DNA of 64,000 nucleotides from Dysosmobacter sp. (GTDB taxonomy: Bacteria > Bacillota > Clostridia > Oscillospirales > Oscillospiraceae). The translations under genes and the position numbers were made by a program. A model generated the notes under the pieces. That model was not told where the DNA came from and ran no database searches. It worked only from the letters and a program-made list of their open reading frames with translations. The DNA is taken from assembly GCA_026169195.1 (NCBI GenBank), contig JAPFEH010000046.1, forward strand, positions 1 through 64,000. Reading direction: 5' to 3'. Positions 1-8,660 of the stretch are shown piece after piece. The stretch's first letter is position 1. Every line of letters begins with the position of its first letter.

Positions 1-7
1 CCTCGGG

Positions 8-589
8 GTGGAGCTGGCCAAAATCAAAGAATGTCTGGATGATCCCTCCTTTGACCGTCTGGCTGCCCTGAAAGACCACCTTGCCGCCTTGGAGGTGGAG
101 CGGGAGCGGCTGGAGAGATTGATCCGATCGGTGAAAGACACCATCGGAGCGGAAGAAAGGAACGAGATTATGAGCGACGAGCAGAAATTTGAGGCGTTCA
201 AGCAGCGGACGGTGGCCCATAACGAGGAGGTCTACGGAGCGGAGCTCCGCGCCAGATACGGCGACAGGGAAGTGGACGAGGCCAACGCCGCGGTGATGAA
301 TCTGACGCAGGAGCAGTATCGGGAGTGGACGGAGCTGGGTCAGGAGATCCAAAAGCGGCTGGAGGCAGCCGTCCGGTCAGGCCTGTCTCCGGAGAGTGGG
401 GAGGGAAAGAAGCTCTGCGCCCTCCATCGCCGGTGGCTCACCATGACCGGAAATCAGTATGATCCGGTCAGGCACCGGGGAATCGCGGAACTCTATGTGA
501 TGGATGAACGGTTCACCGCTTACTATGACAAGACGGTTTCCGGCTGCGCCCGCTTCCTGCGGGATGCCGTGACCTGCTGGGCCAACTGA
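8..589 (+). CDS. MerR-family regulator, C-terminal part with TipAS-like domain (5' end cut by window)
   Basis: Coiled-coil linker (LAALEVERERLERLI) followed by a TipAS-like helical domain; ORF starts at the window edge. Confidence 0.7.
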   Translation: MELAKIKECLDDPSFDRLAALKDHLAALEVERERLERLIRSVKDTIGAEERNEIMSDEQKFEAFKQRTVAHNEEVYGAELRARYGDREVDEANAAVMNLTQEQYREWTELGQEIQKRLEAAVRSGLSPESGEGKKLCALHRRWLTMTGNQYDPVRHRGIAELYVMDERFTAYYDKTVSGCARFLRDAVTCWAN

Positions 590-609
590 AAAAAGACCCG
601 CCTGTGCAC

Positions 610-1062
610 TCAGCGCAGGCGGGTCTGAACTTCTTGGAAAAAACTGCGGGCATGAGCCAGATCCCGTTCATTCGGGCGCCCCTTGGCAATGCCGCCGATC
701 AATCTGAATGGGCCAAAGGTGTCATAGCCTTTGCAGCGGAATGCGCCCAATACCGGACAGCCCTTTTCCCGGGCGGCAGCCTCCAGCTGTCCGGCGCCGC
801 GTCCTTTGGCACCACCGTAGGTATAGACGAAGAATACCGGCGTTCCGGAAGGAAGCTGCTGGCGGAAAACGTCCACAACGGACGGATGAACATCAAAGGC
901 GTAAATGCCGGAAGCGAAGCCAATGCAGGCATAGGTTTCCCATGGGATATCATGGCAATCGGTCACATCAATCAGGTCAACCTCGCTGCCGGCCGCCATG
1001 GCCTCCAAAACCTTCCGTGTGTTTCCGTGGTGGCGGGAGTAGTAGCAAATGGCGGTTTTCAT
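610..1062 (-). CDS. Flavodoxin family protein
   Basis: MKTAICYYSRHHGNTRKVLEAMA flavodoxin FMN-loop motif; start chosen at internal Met. Confidence 0.8.
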   Translation of the reverse strand: MKTAICYYSRHHGNTRKVLEAMAAGSEVDLIDVTDCHDIPWETYACIGFASGIYAFDVHPSVVDVFRQQLPSGTPVFFVYTYGGAKGRGAGQLEAAAREKGCPVLGAFRCKGYDTFGPFRLIGGIAKGRPNERDLAHARSFFQEVQTRLR

Positions 1063-1075
1063 GGTAAACTCCTTT

Positions 1076-1390
1076 TTATTCAACAGATTCCTCCAAGGCT
1101 TCGACCAGAAAGCTCACTGGGCGGAATCCGTCATTGCAGGAGAGCATGGCGGATTTTGGATTCTTCATCCAGCCGTCATAAAAATTCTCGCCGCCGTGAC
1201 TCAAAGCCAATATAAACGGGGAAAGCGTATCCCAGGCGCTTTGGCAGAAGTTCTCGGGCTTTTCCCAGCCGTTGGCAATGAAGACCTGCCCGACCTGCAG
1301 ATCGCAGGCGTGGGAAATCGGATTTTCGTACTGGGCCATCAAATCTTCATATTGTGAGATCCGCATCACGGTGATTTTACACTTTTTCAT
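1076..1390 (-). CDS. TIGR04076-like small conserved protein
   Basis: MKKCKITVMRI...CDLQVGQVF pattern; ATGA overlap with the upstream deformylase-like gene. Confidence 0.6.
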   Translation of the reverse strand: MKKCKITVMRISQYEDLMAQYENPISHACDLQVGQVFIANGWEKPENFCQSAWDTLSPFILALSHGGENFYDGWMKNPKSAMLSCNDGFRPVSFLVEALEESVE

Positions 1391-1797
1391 ATGACGATCC
1401 CCTCGCAGTGATCGATCTCGTGCTGAATGATCTGAGCTGTCCAGCCGGTGAAGGTTTTCAGCCGCTCCTGAAAGTATTCGTTCTGCCAGCGTACTTTGAT
1501 GGACTTCCACCGCTTGGTCCGGCGTGTGCCGGTAAGAGAGAGGCATCCCTCTTCCGTGTCATAGGGATCGGATTTTTTGATGATCTCCGGATTGAACATG
1601 ACCATGGGCTGCCCGCCGTTATCGAAAACGATGATACGCTTATTGACGCCGATCATGTTGGCGGCCATGCCAACGCAGCGGTCTTTGTGGTGCTCCAGTG
1701 TGTCCAGAAGATCAACAGCAACCTGCAGATCGTCCAGTGAGGCTGAGACAGCCTTTTGTGCCAGAAAGGTCGGGTCTTTACAAATTTCACGAATCAT
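1387..1797 (-). CDS. Peptide deformylase-like protein (variant motif 1)
   Basis: EGCLSL and QHEIDHCEG metal-site motifs; motif 1 reads GMAANMIG instead of GLAAPQIG. Confidence 0.8.
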   Translation of the reverse strand: MIREICKDPTFLAQKAVSASLDDLQVAVDLLDTLEHHKDRCVGMAANMIGVNKRIIVFDNGGQPMVMFNPEIIKKSDPYDTEEGCLSLTGTRRTKRWKSIKVRWQNEYFQERLKTFTGWTAQIIQHEIDHCEGIVI

Positions 1798-2096
1798 CGC
1801 TGCGTCTCCTTGTGTTGTTGAATCACTGCCGCAATGGTTTGAGCGGCTATGCCGGAGCCGGCCGCATTGGGGTGCGCTCCATCAGCGGCATAGAGAGTCT
1901 GAACTGCGGACAGCTCATAAAACCGCCGGCCTGCATCGGCGGTGAGCGCCTGATTTTCCTTGGCAGCTTTGCGGTATGCGTCCGACAGCCTGCGGGACAT
2001 TTCATCATAATCCCACCCTTTACCGGTCAGCTTGGCCAGCATTTGGGGCATCTGATTGGAGGAGGTAAAGCTGTTGCCCGGCATGAGGATGCGCAT
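1794..2096 (-). CDS. Short SGNH/GDSL-hydrolase-like protein, apparently internally deleted
   Basis: N-terminal block MRILMPGNSFTSSNQMPQML joined directly to C-terminal block DGAHPNAAGSGIAAQTIAAVI; only about 101 aa. Confidence 0.55.
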   Translation of the reverse strand: MRILMPGNSFTSSNQMPQMLAKLTGKGWDYDEMSRRLSDAYRKAAKENQALTADAGRRFYELSAVQTLYAADGAHPNAAGSGIAAQTIAAVIQQHKETQR

Positions 2097-2329
2097 GGAG
2101 ACTCCCTTCCGCAAAGACACGGCAGGGAAGCAGTCCCATCACGGTTTTCCATACCGGTGCATTGCCCGTCTTTGCCTGTTTTCTGCCGACAGTATAGCAT
2201 ACTTCTTCAGAGAATGCCAGAATGGAAAAGAGCGAACGATATCAGAGCCTGCGGGCAGGAAAATTTCCGTCAAATCAAAGAAGAATGCAAAAAAACAGGA
2301 AAAAGATGATAAAATTCAAGGAATGACAG

Positions 2330-2359
2330 TTGACAACGGTGGGATACTTGTGATATCAT
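2330..2359 (+). promoter_or_regulatory. Putative sigma-A promoter TTGACA-N18-TATCAT with TGTGA extended -10
   Basis: Sequence match immediately upstream of the riboswitch. Confidence 0.6.
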
Positions 2360-2367
2360 GCTCTACG

Positions 2368-2497
2368 CTAAAAGGGAGTAGCCAACACAAATGTGTATCC
2401 GCAGGCGTCAATACGGGTTTGACCCCGCTTCGGATTGAAATGGCGAGACTTTTGCATCAATGCAGGGCATTGACGCAAGGGTCTCGTTTTTTTGCGT
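2368..2497 (+). promoter_or_regulatory. yybP-ykoY (Mn2+) riboswitch with intrinsic terminator
   Basis: AAAAGGGAGUAGC ... GCGUCAAUAC ... GGCGAGACUUUU; P1 AAAAG/CUUUU; alternative hairpin CGAGAC...GUCUCG followed by T7. Confidence 0.85.
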
Positions 2498-2523
2498 CCT
2501 GTCCAGAAAGGAAGGTATACAAT

Positions 2524-5100
2524 ATGAAGGAAGAAAACAAGCTGTGGCAGAAAAACCGCGTGGAGCTCTTCCGGGAGTTTGATTGCGGGGAGGAGGGACT
2601 GTCTGCCGCGGAAGCGGCGGAACGGCTGAAAACATATGGCCCGAATGAGCTGCAGGCCGGAACGAAAAAAAGCACGCTGCGGATCTTCTTGGAGCAGTTT
2701 GCCGATTTTCTGGTTATCATCCTGATTTTGGCGGCGGCGGTGTCCGCTTTGCTGGGTGATGTGGAGAGTATGATCGTGATTCTGGCGGTCATCACCATGA
2801 ATGCGGTTCTTGGAACGGTGCAGACTGTGAAGGCCGCCGCGTCTTTGGACAGCCTCAAGCAGATGTCTGCGCCCACCGCCAAGGTGCTGCGGGATGGAAA
2901 AGTGATCCAGATCCCCGGCCGTGAAGTGGTTCCCGGCGATGTTGTGCTGCTGGAGGCGGGCGATGCCATCTGTGCCGATGGCCGCCTGCTGGAGTGTGCC
3001 AGCTTGAAGTGTGCGGAGAGTGCGCTGACCGGCGAGAGCCTGCCGGTAGAAAAGGACATTGCCCCCATTTCCGGAGACGTGCCGCTGGGTGACCGGAAAA
3101 ATATGGTGTTCTCCGGCTGCTTTGTCACTTACGGTCGGGGCAGATTCCTTGTGACCAGCATCGGCATGGGAACTGAGATGGGCAAGATCGCTGCGCTGCT
3201 GAAAAGCACGGAAGAAAAAAAGACGCCCCTGCAGGTCAGTCTGGACCAGTTCGGCCGGCGTTTGTCCATGATTATTCTGGTGATTTGCGCCATTTTGTTT
3301 GGCGTCAGCGTATTGGTGCGTCACGAAAATGTGATGAACGCGTTCCTCTTTGCCGTGGCGCTGGCAGTGGCTGCCATTCCGGAAGCCCTGTCCTCCATTG
3401 TGACCATTGTGCTGTCCTTCGGCACTCGGAAAATGGCGGCGGAAAATGCCATCATCCGTAAGCTGCAGGCAGTGGAAGGTCTGGGCAGCGTATCTGTGAT
3501 CTGTTCGGATAAGACCGGCACCCTGACGCAGAATAAGATGACTGTCAAAAAGATTTATGCCGGCGGCAGGATCATTGATGCCAAGGATGCGGATTTCCAT
3601 GATCCCGTACAGGAACCTCTGCTGCGGACGGCGCTGCTTTGCAGTGATGCCACAGTCAACGAAAGCGGTGAAGTGGGCGATCCCACAGAGACGGCGCTGG
3701 TGCGTCTGGGCGAAGACAACGGCTTTGATGAAGAACAGACCCGGCAGCGCTGGCCCCGCTTGACCGAAATTCCCTTTGATTCCGACCGGAAGCTGATGAG
3801 CACCGTTCACGAAATGGCCGGCGGGATGCTGATGGTCACGAAGGGTGCCGTGGATGTGCTGATGGATCGCTGTGTGATTTCTCCGGAGGAGCGTGCGGCG
3901 GTAGAAGCGGTCAATGAAGAATTTTCCAATGCGGGGCTGCGGGTGCTGGCATTTGCCTGCCGCCGCATTGACCGGGCAGAGGTGTGCCTGGCGGATGAGG
4001 ACGGTCTGGACTTCCTTGGTCTGATCGCCATGATGGATCCGCCCCGTGAGGAATCCAAGGCTGCCGTGACAGAATGTATTGCAGCCGGCATCCGTCCGGT
4101 CATGATTACCGGTGACCACAAGGTTACGGCGTCCGCCATTGCCCGGGAGATCGGAATTTTGACGGAAGGCACCGAGGCGGTGGACGGAGCGGCCATTGAC
4201 GGGCTGAGTGACGAGGAACTGCGGGAGTTTGTACCCAAGGTCTCTGTGTACGCACGGGTTTCTCCGGAACATAAGATCCGGATTGTCCGGGCCTGGCAGG
4301 ATCGTGGAAATCTGGTGGCCATGACGGGCGACGGCGTCAACGACGCGCCGGCGCTGAAGCAGGCCGATATCGGCGTGGCGATGGGCATTACCGGCACGGA
4401 GGTGGCCAAGGATGCCGCCGGTATGGTGCTGGCGGATGATAACTTTGCAACGATTGTCCGTGCTGTGAAAAATGGCCGGAATGTTTATGCCAACATTAAA
4501 AAAGCTATTCAGTTCCTGCTCTCCGGCAACACGGCCGGTATCCTGACGGTACTGTACGCTTCACTGATGGGGCTGCCTGTCCCCTTTGCGGCAGTACACC
4601 TGCTGTTCATCAACCTGCTGACAGACTCTCTGCCCGCCATCGCGCTGGGATTGGAGCCTCATAGCGACGCGGTGATGCAGGAAAAGCCCCGTCCCCGGCA
4701 GGAGGGGATCCTGACCCGTCCCTTCATGGCCAGTGTGGCGGTAGAGGGCGTGGTGATCGCCATTGCGACCATTGCGGCGTTCCATATTGGTCTTGCAAAC
4801 GGCGGCGCCCAAATGGGCAGCACCATGGCCTTTGCGACCTTGTGCCTGAGCCGGCTGTTCCATGGATTCAACTGCAAGTCCCGCCGTCCGGTGCTGCTGA
4901 CACGGAAGTTCTGGGATAACCGCTGGCTGCTGGGCGCTTTCGCTGTGGGCGCGGTGCTGCTGGGCGCGGTGCTGCTGATTCCGGCTCTGGAGCCGCTGTT
5001 CCAAGTGGCGCAATTGTCCATGGGTCTGGTGGGCACCATCGTGGGCCTGTCCTTCGGCAGTATGCTGGTGATCCAACTGCTGAAGCTGATCCGGAAATAA
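2524..5100 (+). CDS. P-type cation-translocating ATPase (P2-type, Ca2+/Mn2+)
   Basis: DKTGTLT phosphorylation motif, MTGDGVNDAPAL, P2-type TM organisation. Confidence 0.9.
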   Translation: MKEENKLWQKNRVELFREFDCGEEGLSAAEAAERLKTYGPNELQAGTKKSTLRIFLEQFADFLVIILILAAAVSALLGDVESMIVILAVITMNAVLGTVQTVKAAASLDSLKQMSAPTAKVLRDGKVIQIPGREVVPGDVVLLEAGDAICADGRLLECASLKCAESALTGESLPVEKDIAPISGDVPLGDRKNMVFSGCFVTYGRGRFLVTSIGMGTEMGKIAALLKSTEEKKTPLQVSLDQFGRRLSMIILVICAILFGVSVLVRHENVMNAFLFAVALAVAAIPEALSSIVTIVLSFGTRKMAAENAIIRKLQAVEGLGSVSVICSDKTGTLTQNKMTVKKIYAGGRIIDAKDADFHDPVQEPLLRTALLCSDATVNESGEVGDPTETALVRLGEDNGFDEEQTRQRWPRLTEIPFDSDRKLMSTVHEMAGGMLMVTKGAVDVLMDRCVISPEERAAVEAVNEEFSNAGLRVLAFACRRIDRAEVCLADEDGLDFLGLIAMMDPPREESKAAVTECIAAGIRPVMITGDHKVTASAIAREIGILTEGTEAVDGAAIDGLSDEELREFVPKVSVYARVSPEHKIRIVRAWQDRGNLVAMTGDGVNDAPALKQADIGVAMGITGTEVAKDAAGMVLADDNFATIVRAVKNGRNVYANIKKAIQFLLSGNTAGILTVLYASLMGLPVPFAAVHLLFINLLTDSLPAIALGLEPHSDAVMQEKPRPRQEGILTRPFMASVAVEGVVIAIATIAAFHIGLANGGAQMGSTMAFATLCLSRLFHGFNCKSRRPVLLTRKFWDNRWLLGAFAVGAVLLGAVLLIPALEPLFQVAQLSMGLVGTIVGLSFGSMLVIQLLKLIRK

Positions 5101-5112
5101 ACCATTTTCGCA

Positions 5113-5146
5113 AAACAGCCTCTGCTCGTTTGAGTAGAGGCTGTTT
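5113..5146 (+). terminator. Hairpin terminator-like element
   Basis: AAACAGCCTCTGCTC-GTTT-GAGTAGAGGCTGTTT. Confidence 0.6.
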
Positions 5147-5318
5147 GTGCTGCTGGGAGGGCTGGAATTGACTGCGGATCATGAGGAACAGGAGCGCCGC
5201 TCACGGTTTTGAAAACGCCGGTGTCTGGGGAGGCATGGATTTTTTTACAGAAGGGTCATAAAAAGAGCTTCCTTTTTTGCGTGAACTGAGTATAATTGAA
5301 AAAAAGGAGAGATGCCCC

Positions 5319-5789
5319 ATGATCAATTCCACCCTTTGTTATCTGGAGCAGGGAGATGCGTATCTGATGCTCCATCGGGTGAAAAAGAAACACGATATGA
5401 ACCATGATAAGTGGATCGGTGTGGGCGGGAAATTTCAAGAGGGAGAAAGTCCTGAGGACTGTGTCCTTCGTGAGACATGGGAAGAGACAGGGCTTACGCT
5501 GACGGAATACCGCTATCGGGGGCTGGTGACCTTTGTGTCGGACCAGTATCCCACAGAGTATATGCACCTGTTTACAGCCGCCGCATGGACCGGAACACCG
5601 CATCCCTGCAATGAGGGGGATCTGGCATGGATCCGGAAGGCAGAACTGCTGTCCCTGCCGCTGTGGGAGGGAGACAGGATCTTTTTGAAGCTGCTGGATG
5701 ATGATGTACCTTTTTTCTCCTTGAAGCTGCGATATGACGGGGAGCATCTGGCGCAGGCGGCGCTGAACGGAAGGCCGCTTCCACTGTAA
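5319..5789 (+). CDS. NUDIX hydrolase (8-oxo-dGTP diphosphatase-like)
   Basis: Nudix box GGKFQEGESPEDCVLRETWEETGL. Confidence 0.85.
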   Translation: MINSTLCYLEQGDAYLMLHRVKKKHDMNHDKWIGVGGKFQEGESPEDCVLRETWEETGLTLTEYRYRGLVTFVSDQYPTEYMHLFTAAAWTGTPHPCNEGDLAWIRKAELLSLPLWEGDRIFLKLLDDDVPFFSLKLRYDGEHLAQAALNGRPLPL

Positions 5790-5828
5790 AAGCGGCGATG
5801 TTCAAAAGCAGAAGGAGTGTGTTGGAAT

Positions 5829-6203
5829 ATGAGCGGAAAATTATTGCTGTTTGGATTTGATTCTTTGCTGAACGTGCTGGCGCTGGAGTCGGCCGTGGGG
5901 CCGTTCGGCGTGGAGATCGTGCCGGTGGCGCGCATGGATTATAATAAAACGCTGGCGGAGCTGGCAGGACTGGATACGGATGCCGCGCCGGTGATGCCCT
6001 ATGCCGGCGGGCCGCTGGGAGAACGCATGATGGTGCTTTGCCAGCTTGAGGACCGTCTGGATGCGCTGCTTCCGGCATTGGCGCGGGCCGGTGCGGGACC
6101 GGAGTGCCTGAAAGCGGTGCTGACGCCCACCAATCGGGAGTGGAGCGCATTGAAACTTCACAATGAACTTCTGCAGGAGCGCCGATCTCTGGGAAGCAGG
6201 TGA
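5829..6203 (+). CDS. DUF3783-like protein
   Basis: Small protein with C-terminal LKAVLTPTNREWSALKLHNELLQER pattern. Confidence 0.6.
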   Translation: MSGKLLLFGFDSLLNVLALESAVGPFGVEIVPVARMDYNKTLAELAGLDTDAAPVMPYAGGPLGERMMVLCQLEDRLDALLPALARAGAGPECLKAVLTPTNREWSALKLHNELLQERRSLGSR

Positions 6204-6207
6204 TTTT

Positions 6208-6639
6208 ATGAAATTGTTGATTTCAGCCTGCCTGCTGGGGACCTGCTGCCGGTACGATGGGGCATCCAAGCCCCACCCGCTGGCAGCGGCGCTGGCGGCA
6301 GAACATCAGCTGGTTCCGCTGTGCCCTGAGCAGTTGGGAGGGCTGGCCACACCTCGCATGCCTGCGGAGCGGCAGGGAGAGCGGGTAGTGACCCGAAATG
6401 GCGGTGATGTGACAGACGCCTACCGACGGGGGGCGGAGGAAGCGCTGCGGCTCTGCCGGCTGCTTGGGTGTGAAGCGGCGGTTTTTAAAGAGCGCAGCCC
6501 CTCCTGCGGCTGCGGCGCGGTCTATGACGGCACCTTCTCCGGCGTCCTGACAGATGGCAACGGTGTTACAGCCGCATTGCTGCTGGCCAACGGGATTCCG
6601 GTTTACGGCGAAAGCCGGATGGAGGAGCTGCTGAAATAA
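6208..6639 (+). CDS. DUF523 domain-containing protein
   Basis: MKLLISACLLGTCCRYDG ... CPEQLGGLATPR ... FKERSPSCG. Confidence 0.85.
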   Translation: MKLLISACLLGTCCRYDGASKPHPLAAALAAEHQLVPLCPEQLGGLATPRMPAERQGERVVTRNGGDVTDAYRRGAEEALRLCRLLGCEAAVFKERSPSCGCGAVYDGTFSGVLTDGNGVTAALLLANGIPVYGESRMEELLK

Positions 6640-6647
6640 GGAAAGGT

Positions 6648-6676
6648 TGACGGCAGCGCCGCTGCCGTCATTTTTT
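6648..6676 (+). terminator. Intrinsic terminator
   Basis: TGACGGCAGC-GCC-GCTGCCGTCA followed by T6. Confidence 0.8.
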
Positions 6677-6722
6677 ACAATTTCGAAGCGGGATTTTATC
6701 TTGCTGTCATGAAAAAGTCCGC

Positions 6723-6751
6723 TTGTAATATGGGGAACCTTTTTGTATAAT
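6723..6751 (+). promoter_or_regulatory. Putative promoter TTGTAA-N17-TATAAT for the uracil permease leader
   Basis: Consensus -10, 17-nt spacing. Confidence 0.65.
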
Positions 6752-6782
6752 GGGGAAAAAGAACGAGAGGGAGGAAACCGGC

Positions 6783-6836
6783 ATGATGAATCTGGCAGCG
6801 TTGACGGCGTCCTCTTTTTCTATTTCTTTTCTTTGA
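6783..6836 (+). CDS. Putative 17-aa leader peptide MMNLAALTASSFSISFL (attenuation)
   Basis: GGGAGG Shine-Dalgarno 8 nt upstream of ATG; U-rich 3' half; stop codon abuts the terminator stem. Confidence 0.6.
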   Translation: MMNLAALTASSFSISFL

Positions 6837-6863
6837 CCGGCTGTCAGTGCCGGTATTTTTTTT
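6836..6863 (+). terminator. Attenuator-type terminator in the uracil permease leader
   Basis: ACCGGC-TGTCAGT-GCCGGT followed by A and T8. Confidence 0.75.
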
Positions 6864-6899
6864 GCCCGTGTGCGGCTAAGATATGAGAGGAGAACTGAT

Positions 6900-8270
6900 A
6901 TGAACGAGAAAAAGGCCCCTATTGGACAGCAGCCCATTCGGGATGCACGGAGTCTTGGCGTGCCCAAAATGTTGATCTTGGGTTTGCAGCATATGTTTGC
7001 CATGTTTGGCGCCACCGTGCTGGTTCCGATTCTGGTGCAGAGCTATGGTCTGCCCCTTAACATTCAGACCACCCTGTTTTTTGCCGGCTTCGGTACGCTG
7101 TTTTTCCATATCTGCACCAAAATGAAGGTGCCTGCGTTCCTTGGCTCATCCTTCGCGTTTCTGGGCGGCTTTTCTGCGATGGCTGCCATGGATCAGGGAA
7201 TCTATGCCGCGATGGAACCGGCGGAAAAATTGCAGTACGCCTGCGGCGGCATGGTGGTGGCCGGCCTTTTGTATGTGCTGCTGGCGGCTGTAATCAAGGC
7301 AGTGGGCGTCCATAAGGTGATGCATTATCTGCCCCCTGTGGTCACCGGACCCATCATCATTTTGATCGGTTTGAATCTGGCGCCTTCCGCTGTCAGCAAT
7401 GCGTCTACCTGCTGGTGGCTGGCTTTGACAGCAATGGGAATCATCATTGTCTGCAACATCTGGGGCAAGGGAATGATTAAGATCATTCCGATTTTGCTGG
7501 GTGTTGTAGGGTCTTATCTGGTGGCTGTGGCAGCCAATCTGATGGGAGCCGGTCTGATCAGCTTCACGGAGGTAAAGGATGCCGCATGGCTGGGCTTCCA
7601 GCCCTTTGTAACGAATTTCGGCGGCAGCATCGCCAAGTTTGATATTTCCGCGATCTTGGTGATGGCGCCCATTGCGATTGCTTCTATGATGGAGCATATT
7701 GGCGATATGTCGGCGATCTCCGCCACGGTGGGCGAGAACTTCATCGAAGAGCCCGGCCTGCACCGTACGCTGGTGGGCGACGGTGTTGCCACAGCGCTGT
7801 CCGCGCTCTTCGGAGGTCCGGCGAATACTACTTACGGAGAGAATACCGGTGTGCTGGCACTGTCTCGCGTCCATGATCCCCGGGTGATCCGGCTGGCAGC
7901 CATTTATGCGGTCATCCTGTCCTTCAGTCCGAAATTCGCCGCCTTTGTCAATTCCATTCCCGCGGCCATCATCGGCGGCGTCAGCTTTATCCTCTATGGT
8001 ATGATCTCTGCCATCGGTGTGCGGAATGTGGTGGAGAATCAGGTGGACTTCACCAACAGCCGTAATCTCATCATTGCCGCTGTTATTCTGGTGTGTGGTC
8101 TGGGCTTTACCAACGGACTTACCTTCCAGATCGGCGAGGTATCTGTCACGCTGACATCTCTGGCGATTGCTGCCATAGCGGGTATTGTCCTCAATGCCAT
8201 TCTGCCCGGCAATGATTTCCACTTCGGCAAGAGTGCCGACGATGCCTCCGGCTCCTTGGGTCGTTATTGA
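6900..8270 (+). CDS. uraA: NCS2-family uracil/xanthine permease (uracil permease-like)
   Basis: QHMFAMFGATVLVP N-terminus; TTYGENTGVLALSRVHDPRVI NCS2 signature. Confidence 0.9.
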   Translation: MNEKKAPIGQQPIRDARSLGVPKMLILGLQHMFAMFGATVLVPILVQSYGLPLNIQTTLFFAGFGTLFFHICTKMKVPAFLGSSFAFLGGFSAMAAMDQGIYAAMEPAEKLQYACGGMVVAGLLYVLLAAVIKAVGVHKVMHYLPPVVTGPIIILIGLNLAPSAVSNASTCWWLALTAMGIIIVCNIWGKGMIKIIPILLGVVGSYLVAVAANLMGAGLISFTEVKDAAWLGFQPFVTNFGGSIAKFDISAILVMAPIAIASMMEHIGDMSAISATVGENFIEEPGLHRTLVGDGVATALSALFGGPANTTYGENTGVLALSRVHDPRVIRLAAIYAVILSFSPKFAAFVNSIPAAIIGGVSFILYGMISAIGVRNVVENQVDFTNSRNLIIAAVILVCGLGFTNGLTFQIGEVSVTLTSLAIAAIAGIVLNAILPGNDFHFGKSADDASGSLGRY

Positions 8271-8287
8271 TCCTGAGCGTAAACATC

Positions 8288-8326
8288 AAAAGGCGCCGGT
8301 ATCTGACAGGTACCGGCGCCTTTTTT
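8288..8326 (+). terminator. Intrinsic terminator
   Basis: AAAAGGCGCCGGTA / TACCGGCGCCTTTT followed by T-run. Confidence 0.85.
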
Positions 8327-8414
8327 GCATATTTTTGCAATGAAATGCGAAATTTTGCAGAAAAACAGGAAAAGCGGATTGACTTTCCGGAAATCTTTAC
8401 TATAATAAAAGCTG

Positions 8415-8646
8415 TTAGCATGATAGAGGCGCAAATGCCATGAGTCGTCCTCCCTTCAAGGACAGGCACTGGGGTGGATAAAAGGGACATTTGCCGAGGT
8501 TTCATGAGCCAGCTTGTGGGCTGTGGAGCCGGGCCGTGGGAGAAGATCCCCCGGACTGTCGTCTGAAAGGGCGGAGCGCTGTCGTGGTTCCATACGTAGT
8601 GTGTAGCGTATGAAGTCATGACTTCTGTCATGACTTCATTTTTTAT
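8415..8646 (+). promoter_or_regulatory. Lysine riboswitch (L box) with terminator
   Basis: GATAGAGGCGC ... GGTGGATAAAAGGGACATTTGCCGAGG ... ACTGTC ... GGAGCGCTGTC; then TGAAGTCATGA/TCATGACTTCA hairpin plus T-run. Confidence 0.88.
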
Positions 8647-8660
8647 AAGGAGAGAGAACC

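Noticed and set aside
2368-4272. 634-aa minus-strand ORF opposite the P-type ATPase
   Set aside because: Shadow ORF: His/Arg/Gln-rich, no recognisable domain, fully antisense to a strong CDS
6700-6900. PyrR-binding loop or PRPP/purine riboswitch upstream of the permease
   Set aside because: No PyrR anti-antiterminator consensus or riboswitch core found; leader-peptide attenuation fits better
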